Assembly (NCBI RefSeq): GCF_018394335.1
Contig: NZ_CP074572.1
Span: forward strand, 868,001 to 932,000
DNA: 64,000 nucleotides
Origin: Shewanella dokdonensis
GTDB lineage: Bacteria; Pseudomonadota; Gammaproteobacteria; Enterobacterales; Shewanellaceae
Direction: 5' to 3'
Made by a program: the position numbers and the translations under genes. Shown piece by piece: positions 49,187 through 58,845 of this stretch (the first letter of the stretch is position 1; each line of letters opens with the position of its first letter). Below the pieces are notes generated by a model, which was given only the letters and a program-made list of their open reading frames with translations, made no database searches and had not been told where the DNA came from.

Positions 49187-50335
49187 ATGGCTGCGAAATT
49201 TTTCATCCCGTCAGTCAACGTACTGGGTCAAGGCGCCGTGGATGACGCCATCAATGATATAAAGAACCTTGGATTCAAACACGCTTTGATCGTGACAGAC
49301 AAACCACTGGTCAGCATTGGCATTGTCGGCAATATCGCCGAGAAATTGGGTCAGGTCGGGCTATCTGTAACGGTTTACGATGGCGTACATCCCAATCCTA
49401 CTGTGTCAAATGTAGAAGCGGGGCTCAAACTCCTGCGGGAAAATAACTGTGACTGTGTGATCTCGCTGGGTGGTGGCTCACCACATGACTGCGCTAAGGG
49501 TATTGCCTTGGTGGCTGCCAATGGCGGTACTATTGGTGATTATGAAGGGCTGGATCGCTCAGCCAAGCCACAGTTACCACTGATTGCCATCAATACCACT
49601 GCGGGTACTGCCAGTGAAATGACCCGCTTCTGTATTATCACCGACGAATCTCGCCACATTAAAATGGCAATTGTTGATAAACATGTAACCCCAATACTCT
49701 CAGTTAACGATCCAGAACTGATGCTGAAGAAGCCTAAGGGGCTTACTGCTGCCACCGGTATGGATGCACTGACCCATGCGGTTGAAGCCTATGTATCCAC
49801 TGCGGCCACCCCCATTACTGATGCCTGTGCCGTAAAAGCCATGGAACTTATCCGTGACAATCTGCGCACTGCCGTCGCTCATGGCGACAACATGGAAGCT
49901 CGGGAACAGATGGCATATGCAGAATTTCTGGCAGGTATGGCCTTCAACAACGCCAGCCTTGGATATGTGCATGCCATGGCACACCAGTTAGGTGGTTTCT
50001 ATGATCTGCCTCATGGGGTATGTAACGCGCTGCTGTTACCGTTTGTGCAGGAATATAACGCACAGATTGCCGCACCACGCCTGAAAGATGTTGCCAAAGC
50101 ACTTGGGGTTGATGTCAGTTCCATGAGCGATGCCACTGGTGCCCAAGCCGCCATTGATGCTATCAAGCAATTGGCTGCCGATGTCGGAATTCCCGCTAAC
50201 CTCAGCAGCATAGGTGTTAAAGCTGAAGATATTCCAGTGTTAGCCACAAATGCTCTGAAAGACGCCTGCGGTTTAACCAACCCAAAACAGGCTTCACACG
50301 AAGAAATCTGTCAGATATTTAGAAACGCCATGTAA
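49187..50335 (+). CDS. adhB: Iron-containing alcohol dehydrogenase
   Basis: 382 residues from ATG 49187 after AGGAGGTG, the normal length for group III alcohol dehydrogenases of the AdhB/YiaY type. The NAD motif is [13 protein letters not shown], with [14 protein letters not shown] and DPELMLKKP. The metal ligands include Asp and three His in [14 protein letters not shown] and [20 protein letters not shown] (about residues 262-281). It interconverts primary alcohols and aldehydes in the cytoplasm. Divergent from a MarR-type regulator; strong terminator downstream. Confidence 0.93.
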   Translation: MAAKFFIPSVNVLGQGAVDDAINDIKNLGFKHALIVTDKPLVSIGIVGNIAEKLGQVGLSVTVYDGVHPNPTVSNVEAGLKLLRENNCDCVISLGGGSPHDCAKGIALVAANGGTIGDYEGLDRSAKPQLPLIAINTTAGTASEMTRFCIITDESRHIKMAIVDKHVTPILSVNDPELMLKKPKGLTAATGMDALTHAVEAYVSTAATPITDACAVKAMELIRDNLRTAVAHGDNMEAREQMAYAEFLAGMAFNNASLGYVHAMAHQLGGFYDLPHGVCNALLLPFVQEYNAQIAAPRLKDVAKALGVDVSSMSDATGAQAAIDAIKQLAADVGIPANLSSIGVKAEDIPVLATNALKDACGLTNPKQASHEEICQIFRNAM

Positions 50336-50347
50336 TTTAGCATGTTA

Positions 50348-50379
50348 TAAAAAGCCTCGTAGCACTACGGGGCTTTTTT
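50348..50379 (+). terminator. Terminator of the alcohol dehydrogenase gene
   Basis: AAGCC-T-CGTAG-CA-CTACG-G-GGCTT followed by TTTTT, starting 12 bases after the stop. Confidence 0.9.
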
Positions 50380-50458
50380 ATTGCATAATCCACAGCATTT
50401 GAAGCCTTTCCATAAAGCAGCTTATAATCGCGACTTTAGTGACTCACCGCAAACGACT

Positions 50459-50686
50459 ATGGGCATACTGGACTTTGACGAACTAAACCGTCGCCGCGCG
50501 GCTTCCTATCATGAACAGAAACAGCTGATTAAAAATCTGCTGGCTGGGCGCGTGGTGCTGTGTCGCCACTGTGGTCAGCAGTTGCAAGCCAAGTTACCCG
50601 TCGTCGGTGACGATAGTGCCGGTTATATTCGCTGCCATAAAGGCTGCACCGATATTGAACTGGAAGCAACGCTCCCCAAACGCTGA
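50459..50686 (+). CDS. Small zinc-ribbon-like protein, unknown
   Basis: 75 residues from ATG 50459; a TTG further upstream is unlikely. A basic N-terminal helix (LNRRRAASYHEQKQLIKNLL) is followed by CRHCG (C-x2-C), then about 25 residues later CHKGC (C-x3-C), suggesting one zinc site. It looks like a conserved small protein of marine gammaproteobacteria; function unknown. It is followed by a DUF2461 gene after 38 bases. Confidence 0.75.
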   Translation: MGILDFDELNRRRAASYHEQKQLIKNLLAGRVVLCRHCGQQLQAKLPVVGDDSAGYIRCHKGCTDIELEATLPKR

Positions 50687-50724
50687 ATCGCGTTATCCCC
50701 CTAATGATGTTACGGAAGGGAACC

Positions 50725-51395
50725 ATGTTTACTCAAGGCTGTTTTGATTTTCTGGCTGCATTGCAGCTCAATAATGACCGAGCTTGGTTTAAGACCAATC
50801 AGCAACAATATGAAACTCAAGTGCGGACACCTGCGTTGCAGTTTATTGAGCAGATGCAACCATATGTGGTGTCGCTCTCGCCAAGACTCACTGCGGTAGC
50901 GAAAAAGTGGGTGGCAGTCTGATGCGCCCGCAACGCGATACCCGCTTTAGTCATGATAAAGCGCCTTATAAATCCAATGTGGGTATTCAGTTTCGTCATT
51001 TTCAAGGCAAAGATGTACATGCCCCAGGGTTGTACGTGCACCTTGCCAACGATGGTTGTTTTCTCGCAGCGGGGATCTGGCATCCTGAATCGCCCATTCT
51101 GGGCAAAATCCGAGAATGTATTGATGAAAATCCTAACGGCTACAAAAAGGCTTTATCAGCCCTTGAGAACGGTGGATTTTACCTTGATGGCGACAGTCTG
51201 CAGCGTCCTCCTAAAGGTTACGATAAACAACATCCACTGATTAACGAATTAAAACGCAAGGATTTTATTGCTGTAAAAGAAGTACCACTGAGTAACGTCA
51301 CTGCTACTAATTTTACCGAATACTGTAATCAGCAGTTCCAGCACACACAGAAACTGATGGCTTATTTGTGCTTCGCTTTAGAGCTCGACTACTGA
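50725..51395 (+). CDS. DUF2461 family protein (TIGR02453), interrupted by one frameshift
   Basis: About 223 residues after repair. ATG 50725 follows AAGGGAACC. The first part has FDFLAALQLNNDRAWFKTNQ, then LSPRLTAVAKK where the frame is lost. Adding one A to the A5 run 50902-50906 continues VGGSLMRPQRDTRFSHDKAP, YKSNVGIQFRH and FLAAGIWHPES, the DUF2461 core. The family is widespread, with no known activity. No signal peptide; likely cytoplasmic. Confidence 0.88.
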
Positions 51396-51453
51396 GGCGT
51401 CGCGGCCCGGCTTCTGTTACACTGGCGCCAAGAGTTTCCAACGCTTTTATGCT

Positions 51454-52740
51454 ATGACCCCAGCAGAAAAATACGCTGACAGTTACGCCCAGACAATTCG
51501 TCTGTTATTTACTGAAATCCTGCAATCCAAACAGAGTGCCGACCGAGTTGTTGCGGGTTATTTTCGACTCAATAAAAAACATGGTGGTCGAGACCGGCGC
51601 ATTATTCGCGAGACGCTATTTGCACTGTTTCGCTGGTATGGCTGGTTAATACGCATACCGGCGGCCAATGAAGAACAACGCTGGTTTCGACAACTCGCCA
51701 CTTGCGGTTTATTGGAACAACATCCTTGGCACGCAACACTGACAGCTTGGCAGCTACGGGCGGGGTTATTACCGCATGAAGGCAGCGCTTGGCAACAACT
51801 CACCGAAGCCGCAGAACTGTTACAACTGTGGTTTTCCGGTAGTGATTTCCCAGTACAAGCACTCGTGCCTGAGTGGTTTTGGGCGCAATTACCCGGACTC
51901 AGTGATAACCAGCTGATGCAGCTGTTACAAAGCCTTAGCCGCCGACCACCATTATGGTTAAGGGTACAACGGCTACCGACAGCAAGCGCGATTCAATCCT
52001 TGCAAGCCGCAGGATTTTCCGTCGAGGCGTCCACCTTTTTTGACGATGCCCTCAGCCTCGGTCACCAGAGTATCAATCTGAACGAACAGTCGTTATATAA
52101 AGATGGTCAACTGGAAGTACAGGATCTGGCATCACAAGTGATTGGACATATCTGCGCCCCGCAAGCTGGAGAACACTGGTGGGATGCCTGTTGTGGTGCA
52201 GGTGGCAAAAGTCTGCAACTGGCATCGCAGATGCAAAATCGTGGACATATTGTTGCGTCCGACATCCGCCAATCGGCATTGCAGGAACTGCAAAAACGCG
52301 CCAGCCGTGCGCAATTTGACATTATCAGCCCAGCGTTATGGCCGTCTGATAAATTACCCGTAGCCGCGGCCATGTTTGATGGCGTGCTGGTTGATGCCCC
52401 ATGCAGCTGTACGGGTACTTGGCGTCGCAACCCAGACATGCGCTGGCTCGATGAGGTGACAGCCGTAACCGATAAGCCTCAGTTACAACTAGATATTCTG
52501 CAACGAGCCAGTGCCGCGGTGAAACCCGGCGGCATACTGGTGTATGCCACCTGTTCATTGGCGCTGGCAGAGAATCGCGCCGTCGTGGATAGATTTCTCA
52601 ACGATAATGCCGATTTCCAGCTACAGCTGTTACAACATCCCTTTACGGGGGAAAAGACAGAATATTTGACCGTCTGGCCCTTTGAAGCAGATTCGGATGG
52701 CATGTTTGTCGTGCGCATGTGCCGCCAACAGCGGCAGTAG
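51454..52740 (+). CDS. RsmB/NOP family SAM-dependent RNA m5C methyltransferase
   Basis: 428 residues. The N-terminal NusB-like/helical half (ADRVVAGYFRLNKKHGGRDRRIIRETLF) resembles RsmB. The catalytic half has WWDACCGAGGKSLQLA (SAM site), DAPCSCTGTWRRNPDMRW with the APCSCTG cysteine, and YATCSLALAENRAVVDRF with the second, nucleophilic TCS cysteine. It makes 5-methylcytosine in rRNA or tRNA; the exact target is not readable. A separate rsmB copy probably exists near fmt elsewhere (inference). Confidence 0.88.
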   Translation: MTPAEKYADSYAQTIRLLFTEILQSKQSADRVVAGYFRLNKKHGGRDRRIIRETLFALFRWYGWLIRIPAANEEQRWFRQLATCGLLEQHPWHATLTAWQLRAGLLPHEGSAWQQLTEAAELLQLWFSGSDFPVQALVPEWFWAQLPGLSDNQLMQLLQSLSRRPPLWLRVQRLPTASAIQSLQAAGFSVEASTFFDDALSLGHQSINLNEQSLYKDGQLEVQDLASQVIGHICAPQAGEHWWDACCGAGGKSLQLASQMQNRGHIVASDIRQSALQELQKRASRAQFDIISPALWPSDKLPVAAAMFDGVLVDAPCSCTGTWRRNPDMRWLDEVTAVTDKPQLQLDILQRASAAVKPGGILVYATCSLALAENRAVVDRFLNDNADFQLQLLQHPFTGEKTEYLTVWPFEADSDGMFVVRMCRQQRQ

Positions 52741-52879
52741 CAACGGCAGCGACTGCTGCGACAAAAACGTTGTTAAATATTTTTGACCAAAACACATTAA
52801 ATTTTTCGCTTTAGCTTGACAGATCCTTTAGGTAAAAAGAGAGGGTGCGCCGTATATGCACATTTTCTGGAACAGGACC

Positions 52880-53047
52880 ATGTCAAACCCAAATGAATTT
52901 GATGATGATGATTCTCCATGGGGAGAGCATCTGCGTAACAAGCAACGCAACAGTAAGCGCGTAAAACAACGTCGTCGTGATACTAAACGCCGTAATTACG
53001 ATGAAGCGCCTGAAATGGACTTCTATAAGGAAGATAAGTGGAAATGA
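52880..53047 (+). CDS. Small highly basic protein, unknown
   Basis: 55 residues from ATG 52880 (CAGGACC upstream). An acidic N-terminus (NEFDDDDSPWGEHL) is followed by a very basic helix (RNKQRNSKRVKQRRRDTKRR) and an acidic C-terminus ending KEDKWK. The composition suggests RNA or ribosome binding, but no family can be named. It is followed by a shared terminator with glnB. Confidence 0.7.
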   Translation: MSNPNEFDDDDSPWGEHLRNKQRNSKRVKQRRRDTKRRNYDEAPEMDFYKEDKWK

Positions 53048-53108
53048 TGCCGCTAAGCTGCTGTTAAACTTTGGTACATGGCTCGTATTAAGGGCGCAAA
53101 AATATAAT

Positions 53109-53137
53109 AAGGGTGGTCAATGACCGCCCTTACTTTT
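53109..53137. terminator. Bidirectional terminator between convergent genes
   Basis: AAGGGTGGTC-AAT-GACCGCCCTT (one mismatch), followed by TACTTTT on the plus side and TATTATATTTTT on the minus side. Serves the small basic gene and glnB. Confidence 0.8.
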
Positions 53138-53144
53138 GAGAAAA

Positions 53145-53501
<357 letters not shown>

Positions 53502-53705
53502 CTAAATACCACTTTTATCGAGCTAGCTTATCACGCTCCGCAGCCCCAAGAAACCAGCGCCAGAGTGTAAGCATTATCCATAAAACACGGGTTATATATT
53601 AGCGAATGATCTAAAAGCGATACAGCATTGAGAAACGCAAGCAACTACACTTGCTATTGGTCATGATTTCGCCGGATGCGAGATCGCCACGCAAAGGAGT
53701 TGCCC

Positions 53706-54221
53706 ATGAAGCGCCTATCCGCATATGGCTTCACGCTGGTGGAGCTGATCATCACTTTATTGATATTGGCTATTTTACTCGGCGTGGCGGTACCCTCTCT
53801 CGCCGAGTTGCAACGGCACTATCGTACCGATTCAGCCATTCGTCAACTGCAACAATTATTGGCATTCGCCCGGAATCATGCCATCAGTTACCGTTCGCGG
53901 GTCACGGTATGCCACCTTGAAGACAGTCGCTGTGTCGATGGTGATTGGCAACCTGGTGTCAGTATCTTTATTGATCGTAATGGCAATCAGCAACTAGACA
54001 GCGATGACAAGTTACTGCTGGAATCTGGCCCGTTTCATTCCCAAGACAGTCTATTTTATAACCGCACAACGGTGCGCTTCCTCGCCGATGGGCTGGCAAG
54101 TGGCAGCAATGGAACCCTGAGCTATTGCCCCGAAAAAACGGTGGCGGATGGTCAGGCCATCGTTGTGAATCAGGCCGGAAGAACCCGGCGCAGCAGTGAT
54201 AACATTAACTGTCGTAATTGA
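53706..54221 (+). CDS. GspH/FimT family pseudopilin (first copy)
   Basis: 171 residues from ATG 53706 with AAAGGAGTTGCCC. The prepilin signal ends YGFTLVELIITLLILAILL: PilD would cut after Gly8 and methylate Phe9, with Glu13 at the +5 position. The C-terminal beta domain has GNGQL-like DRNGNQQLDSDDKLL and four cysteines likely forming disulfides. It is a minor pilin of type IV pilus or type II secretion. It stands outside any pilus cluster, adjacent to a second similar gene. Confidence 0.85.
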   Translation: MKRLSAYGFTLVELIITLLILAILLGVAVPSLAELQRHYRTDSAIRQLQQLLAFARNHAISYRSRVTVCHLEDSRCVDGDWQPGVSIFIDRNGNQQLDSDDKLLLESGPFHSQDSLFYNRTTVRFLADGLASGSNGTLSYCPEKTVADGQAIVVNQAGRTRRSSDNINCRN

Positions 54222-54312
54222 CCGTCATACCGCGAATTACGGCAATTTCTGCTGACATCCGGCACTTGAACACCCTATACTTTAAATTCACGCTTCAGTA
54301 ACAGGGTGTAAC

Positions 54313-54798
54313 ATGTCGGGCAAATATCGCGGATTTACGTTAGTGGAGTTAATGGTGACTGTTGCCGTGGCCGCAATTCTGCTGTCGGTAGGCGTGCCAT
54401 CGCTAAAGTCCCTCTATGACGGTTACCGAGTGCGTTCTGAAATCAGCCGTATAGAACAATCGCTGGCATTTGCCCGTAACCAAGCCGTTAGCTATGGGAT
54501 GACGGTGTTTGTCTGCGCTTACGCCAGTGATGGTGTCTGTGGTAGCGACTGGCATAATGGCATTCTGGTTTATGCCGTAGATCCCGACGATCACAACAAA
54601 ACACTAAAAGTCGTTGAAGGATTTAACAGCAGCGATACGGTGAAAGGCAGTAATATCTCGTTTCGGCCTGATGGCTTAAGTGATGGGGCAGCAACTTTCA
54701 TCTATTGCCCAGATAGTAGCAATGTCGATTCCCGTAGTGTCACCGTCAGCACTTCAGGCATGATCAAATACGGTGCCACAGGTCTTAGCTGCTCCTGA
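54313..54798 (+). CDS. GspH/FimT family pseudopilin (second copy)
   Basis: 161 residues. The leader MSGKYR-G is cut before FTLVELMVTVAVAAILLSVG (Glu at +5). The middle SEISRIEQSLAFARNQAVSYGMTVFVC parallels the first copy's FARNHAISYRSRVTVC, and both share the FRPDGL/FLADGL turn, so the two genes are an old tandem duplication. Probably minor pilins working with the type IV pilus driven by PilT/PilU (inference). A bidirectional terminator follows. Confidence 0.85.
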   Translation: MSGKYRGFTLVELMVTVAVAAILLSVGVPSLKSLYDGYRVRSEISRIEQSLAFARNQAVSYGMTVFVCAYASDGVCGSDWHNGILVYAVDPDDHNKTLKVVEGFNSSDTVKGSNISFRPDGLSDGAATFIYCPDSSNVDSRSVTVSTSGMIKYGATGLSCS

Positions 54799-54817
54799 AT
54801 AAGTGAGATGGTTTAAG

Positions 54818-54841
54818 AAAAAACGGCCGCAGCCGTTTTTT
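54818..54841. terminator. Perfect bidirectional terminator
   Basis: AAAAAACGGC-CGCA-GCCGTTTTTT, a 10-bp perfect stem with A/T ends. It lies between the convergent pilin gene and the permease gene. Confidence 0.93.
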
Positions 54842-54850
54842 CTCGCTCGG

Positions 54851-56203
54851 TTAGATTGCCCAACCACCCATGTAAAACGCTACGAGGCCGATAGCTATCA
54901 GCAATACGCCCGGTTTGAGCTTACGCCATTCACCACTACAAATGCGGCCAATAACCAAGGTTGCAAACCCCAGCATAATACCGGTCACTATGTTGCTGGA
55001 CAGCACAATAAACACGGCACATGTTAGGCCCGCCATTGCGTCAACTTTATCGTTAAAATCCAGTTTGGTAACGTTTGCTAGCATTAACAGCCCAACGTAC
55101 ATCAAGGCTGGTGCAGTTGCATAAGCTGGTACCAGATAAGACAAAGGCGCCAAGAAAATCAGCAGTAAAAACAAGACTCCAACTAAGGTAGCACTAAGAC
55201 CGGTTTTACCACCGGCCGCAGTCCCCGCCGCTGACTCAATATAAACCGCCGCAGGAGCACCACCAACCAGCCCAGCAAACATACTGCTGACAGAATCTGA
55301 TGTCAGCGCCTTGCCACCATTGATAATATTGTCATCTTTATCCAGCAGATTAGCCTGCCCGGCAACGGCACGGATGGTACCGGTTGCGTCAAAAATCGCC
55401 GTCATTACCAGCGCCAGCACAATAGGCAATACCACGGGATTTAGCGCGCCCATAATATCCAGTTTGCCAAATAAGCTGTGTTCTGAGGTCAAATCTGGCA
55501 ATGCAAAAAAGCCACTGAATTTCACAGCCGGATCAAACAGTAAACCAAACACTGACAAGGCAATAATCACTAACAAGATACCGCCTGGAACCCGGCGTTT
55601 TTCCAAACCAATTGTGGCCGCTACCCCTACTACCGTTGCAATGACCGGCAAACTGTTAACATCCCCCAGCTTCACTGGCAAGCCGCCGCCACTGTTGCCA
55701 ACAATCAGGCTGACATTATTGGCAGCAATCAACAGCAGGAATAATCCAATACCAATCCCTGTACCGTGGGCGATACCACGAGGCAAATTGGTCAGCACCC
55801 ATTGCCGAATACCGGTCACACTCACCAGAGTAAACACCACGCCCATCAGGAAAATGGCACCAAGCGTCACCGGAATTGACATGTGTTGCCCCAGCACTAG
55901 GCTGAACGCAGTGAAGGCCGTCAGTGAAATCGCGCAACCAATCGCCATTGGCAAATTAGCCCACAACCCCATTAACAGTGAGCCGAAAGCGGCGATCAGA
56001 CAGGTAGCAATAAACACAGCTCCTGGGTCAAACCCCGCTTTTCCCAGCATTGATGGCACAACAATGACCGAGTAGACCATGGCCAAAAACGTAGTCAGCC
56101 CAGCGATTAACTCGCGGCGGACACTGCTGCCACGCCCTTGAATATCAAAATACCGCTCCAGCCATGACGAAGTGACAGCATGATTAGCGTTAGATGACTG
56201 CAT
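54851..56203 (-). CDS. NCS2/AzgA-like purine permease
   Basis: 450 residues from ATG 56203 (AAGGTAACTTCT upstream). About 13 membrane segments. The AzgA-like family motifs are [22 protein letters not shown] near the start, the [14 protein letters not shown] segment (substrate region around residues 294-307) and [21 protein letters not shown]. It imports hypoxanthine/guanine or adenine by proton symport (E. coli GhxP/AdeP types); the exact base cannot be fixed. Monocistronic. Confidence 0.9.
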   Translation of the reverse strand: MQSSNANHAVTSSWLERYFDIQGRGSSVRRELIAGLTTFLAMVYSVIVVPSMLGKAGFDPGAVFIATCLIAAFGSLLMGLWANLPMAIGCAISLTAFTAFSLVLGQHMSIPVTLGAIFLMGVVFTLVSVTGIRQWVLTNLPRGIAHGTGIGIGLFLLLIAANNVSLIVGNSGGGLPVKLGDVNSLPVIATVVGVAATIGLEKRRVPGGILLVIIALSVFGLLFDPAVKFSGFFALPDLTSEHSLFGKLDIMGALNPVVLPIVLALVMTAIFDATGTIRAVAGQANLLDKDDNIINGGKALTSDSVSSMFAGLVGGAPAAVYIESAAGTAAGGKTGLSATLVGVLFLLLIFLAPLSYLVPAYATAPALMYVGLLMLANVTKLDFNDKVDAMAGLTCAVFIVLSSNIVTGIMLGFATLVIGRICSGEWRKLKPGVLLIAIGLVAFYMGGWAI

Positions 56204-56521
56204 AGAAGTTACCTTGTTCTTAAAATAGGGTACTGAACATCTCGCTGGAAGTGGCAGGCAGCCTGAAACAGGCAACATAGCGGGCCACCAGCGGTAATGT
56301 TGGACGCGCGATCATAAAACAATTCCCAAGCGACTGCGATAGCCGAATGAAGAACTGTGCGGTAACTGGCAACTGCGGCATAAAGCGGCCGCGAATAACC
56401 ACAGTTTTCACCTTATACTGCCCACAATCTGTTCAATAACGTGGTAAAAATAAAAAGACTGGTGCCAAGCGCTAAAATTCTGTCTACAATTTAGGCAACT
56501 AAAGGACGATGCGGGCATCTG
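56204..56521. promoter_or_regulatory. Divergent intergenic region, permease / PilZ gene
   Basis: A 318-base gap holding the promoters of the permease and the PilZ gene. A small hairpin GCCTG-AAA-CAGGC occurs near 56258-56270. No purine-repressor-like operator was recognised and no convincing gene is present. Confidence 0.3.
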
Positions 56522-56887
56522 ATGGAAGATAAGCGCAAATTTTCGCGAGTGCTGTTTGAAACCCCGGCCCAACTGCGAACTGAAACAAAAACTTGGAATA
56601 CCCGATTAGTGGATCTGTGTCTCAATGGGGCAATGGTGCAATTACCGGATGGTTTTGAACCATCACCTGCATTGATCCTCAGCTTCCGCTTGCCCGCTTC
56701 TGATATTGAAGTGAGCATGCAGGCCGAGCCAGTTTACTATAAACGCAACTACCTTGGGCTTAAGTGCGCTTTTATTGATGTAGACAGCATCACCCACCTG
56801 CGGCGGTTATTGGAACTCAATACTGGTGATTCTTCACAGTTACATCGAGAGCTGGATCAGTTCATCATGGAGCACGACAACTCCTGA
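56522..56887 (+). CDS. PilZ domain protein (single domain)
   Basis: 121 residues. A c-di-GMP receptor fold: the N-terminal basic KRKFSRVLFETPAQL stands for the RxxxR motif (Arg4-x3-Arg8 pattern), and DLCLNGAMVQLPD is the D/N-x-S-x-x-G-like second motif, here with C instead of S. The barrel continues to AFIDVDSITHLRRLLELN. A possible c-di-GMP-dependent adaptor. Overlapping the corrected end of radA by nothing; convergent with it, 9 bases apart. Confidence 0.85.
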   Translation: MEDKRKFSRVLFETPAQLRTETKTWNTRLVDLCLNGAMVQLPDGFEPSPALILSFRLPASDIEVSMQAEPVYYKRNYLGLKCAFIDVDSITHLRRLLELNTGDSSQLHRELDQFIMEHDNS

Positions 56888-56896
56888 GCTGTGCCG

Positions 56897-58260
56897 TTAC
56901 AACGCCGTCAATGCTTCACTCAGTTTGCTAACGCCAATGATTTCCATGCCTGACGGCGCTTTTTGGGAGCATTGGCGATTGGCACTATGGCCCGGCGGAA
57001 ACCATGCTTGGCGGCCTCCACCAAGCGCTCCTGACCATTGGGTACTGGGCGGATTTCGCCAGATAAGCCCACTTCACCAAACACCACCAAATCACGCGGT
57101 AAGACTTCGCCGCGGAAACTGGATAACATCGCCAGCAGCAGAGTTAAATCGGCGCTGGTTTCAGTCACTTTGACACCGCCGACCACGTTAACAAACACAT
57201 CTTGATCCGCCATCTGCAAGCCGCCATGACGATGCATCACCGCTAGCAACATTGCCAGACGGTTACTATCCATGCCCACCGCCACACGTCTGGGATTAGA
57301 TAAGGCAGAATGATCCACCAACACCTGCAATTCCACCAGCAAGGGCCGGGTGCCTTCCCACACCACCATGACGAGCGAACCCGATGCCGCTTCATCGGCG
57401 CGTGACAGAAAAATAGCTGACGGATTGGCAACTTCCCGTAAGCCACGTTCCGTCATGGCAAAGACCCCTAACTCATTGATTGCCCCAAAACGGTTTTTGT
57501 GGGAGCGCAGAGTCCGATAACGGCTATCACTGTCCCCTTCAAACATCACCGAACAGTCAATGCAATGTTCCAATACTTTTGGCCCGGCCAAACTGCCATC
57601 TTTGGTCACGTGCCCAACCATGATGATGGCGATATTATTTTGTTTGGCAAAACGGGTCAGAAAGGCGGCAGATTCGCGGACTTGAGCAACACTCCCTGGC
57701 GAGGATTGCACATCGCTGATATGCATCACTTGGATGGAGTCTATGACAATGATTTTCGGCTGCTCGCGCAGTGCAATGTCACAAATAGTATCCACATTGG
57801 TTTCTGACAACATTTTTAACTTGCCAGTAGGCAATCCGAGTCTTCTGGCGCGCATCGCCACTTGCTGTAACGACTCTTCGCCCGTAACGTATAACGCGGG
57901 TAAGGTTTCGGCCAACTGACATAGCGTCTGTAGCAACAAGGTACTCTTACCGGCTCCGGGGTGACCGCCGATCAAGATGGCACTGCCGGCCACAATCCCG
58001 CCTCCCAGCACGCGGTCAAGCTCGGCAAAGCCACTGGGAATACGTGGTACTTCGTTGAGATCTATCTGATCCAGCGTTTTGACTTCGCTGCTACCAGCCC
58101 CGGCATAACCACTGAAACCGCTCCGAGAAGACGAGCTCACCGCTCCCAGTCGAACCTCGGTAATAGTGTTCCATTCCTGGCAAGCACTACACTGTCCCTG
58201 CCAGCGGGGATAATCCTGACCGCACTCACTGCAGACATAAGCTGTTTTATTTTTCGCCAT
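56897..58260 (-). CDS. radA: DNA repair protein RadA, C-terminus altered by a frameshift
   Basis: A RecA-like branch-migration protein of about 454 residues after repair. The zinc finger is CSECGQDYPRWQGQCSACQEW, Walker A GGHPGAGKSTL, the RadA KNRFG motif in SHKNRFGAINELG, and the Lon-like C-terminal domain GGVKVTETSADLTLLLAMLSS. As written the frame ends at 56920 with an unfamiliar KRRQAWKSLALAN tail. Adding one base to the T5 run at 56960-56964 restores APSGMEIIGVSKLSEALTAL and a stop at 56897-56899, the expected RadA ending. Confidence 0.93.
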
Positions 58261-58412
58261 ACGCCATGGTATCTTGGGATAATTTAGATAAAAATAAACA
58301 AAATAACTGCCCTTTCAACACGATAACTGGCATTTTAGCATTCAGTTACTGGCACGGCAGCCGACATAGAATAAACAGGATCCGCAGTTTAGCATCTTTT
58401 ACGAGTGAATAG

Positions 58413-58845
58413 ATGAGTGCAGACGCCCATAGTCTCCTGATTGAGCAGTTAAAACCGCTGATGATGGAACCCAACTTTAATGACATGTTTGAGCAGATAA
58501 CTCAGGGAGAATCCACTTCCAGTCGCTTTCTGCTGAAGATGGAAATCAGCCGTCTTGCCAATCCCTGCCTGGCGAATTATCGATCTGCGTGATAAATCTG
58601 AATTGCCCTGCACAGAAGTCGTATTCGGCGAACAGCACCACTATCTGGATGACCCCGCCAGACAAGTGTTCCAAAACGCACTGGCGCTATACCGTAACCA
58701 GTACACCATGGGCGTTTATGAAGAAGTGATGCAGGCACATCAGCAGCGGCGCCACCAAAAAGAAGCGAGCACCGCAGAAGCCAAGCCGAGTCTGGTGCCT
58801 GGCATTATTCTTGAAACTACATTCGCCGCACAGAAGAGCGGATGA
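58413..58845 (+). CDS. PilZ-associated small protein, frame broken by one base
   Basis: From ATG 58413 the protein reads MSADAHSLLIEQLKPLMMEP and continues to LKMEISRLANPC, then stops at 58590. The continuation, RIIDLRDKSELPCTEVVFGE to FAAQKSG and the stop at 58843-58845, is in another frame. Removing one base near 58570-58575 joins them into about 143 residues. The pattern LxRLxxPC.R.IDLR is like the N-terminal module seen next to large PilZ proteins in Shewanella (recollection of family layout). The ATGA overlap with the next gene means translational coupling. Confidence 0.72.

Noticed and set aside
55311..56075. 254-residue plus-strand open frame
   Set aside because: It is antisense to the purine permease; its Thr/Ile/Pro-rich composition is the mirror of membrane-helix codons.
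56220..56411. 63-residue minus-strand frame upstream of the permease
   Set aside because: No ribosome site and no recognisable features; the DNA is more plausibly promoter sequence.
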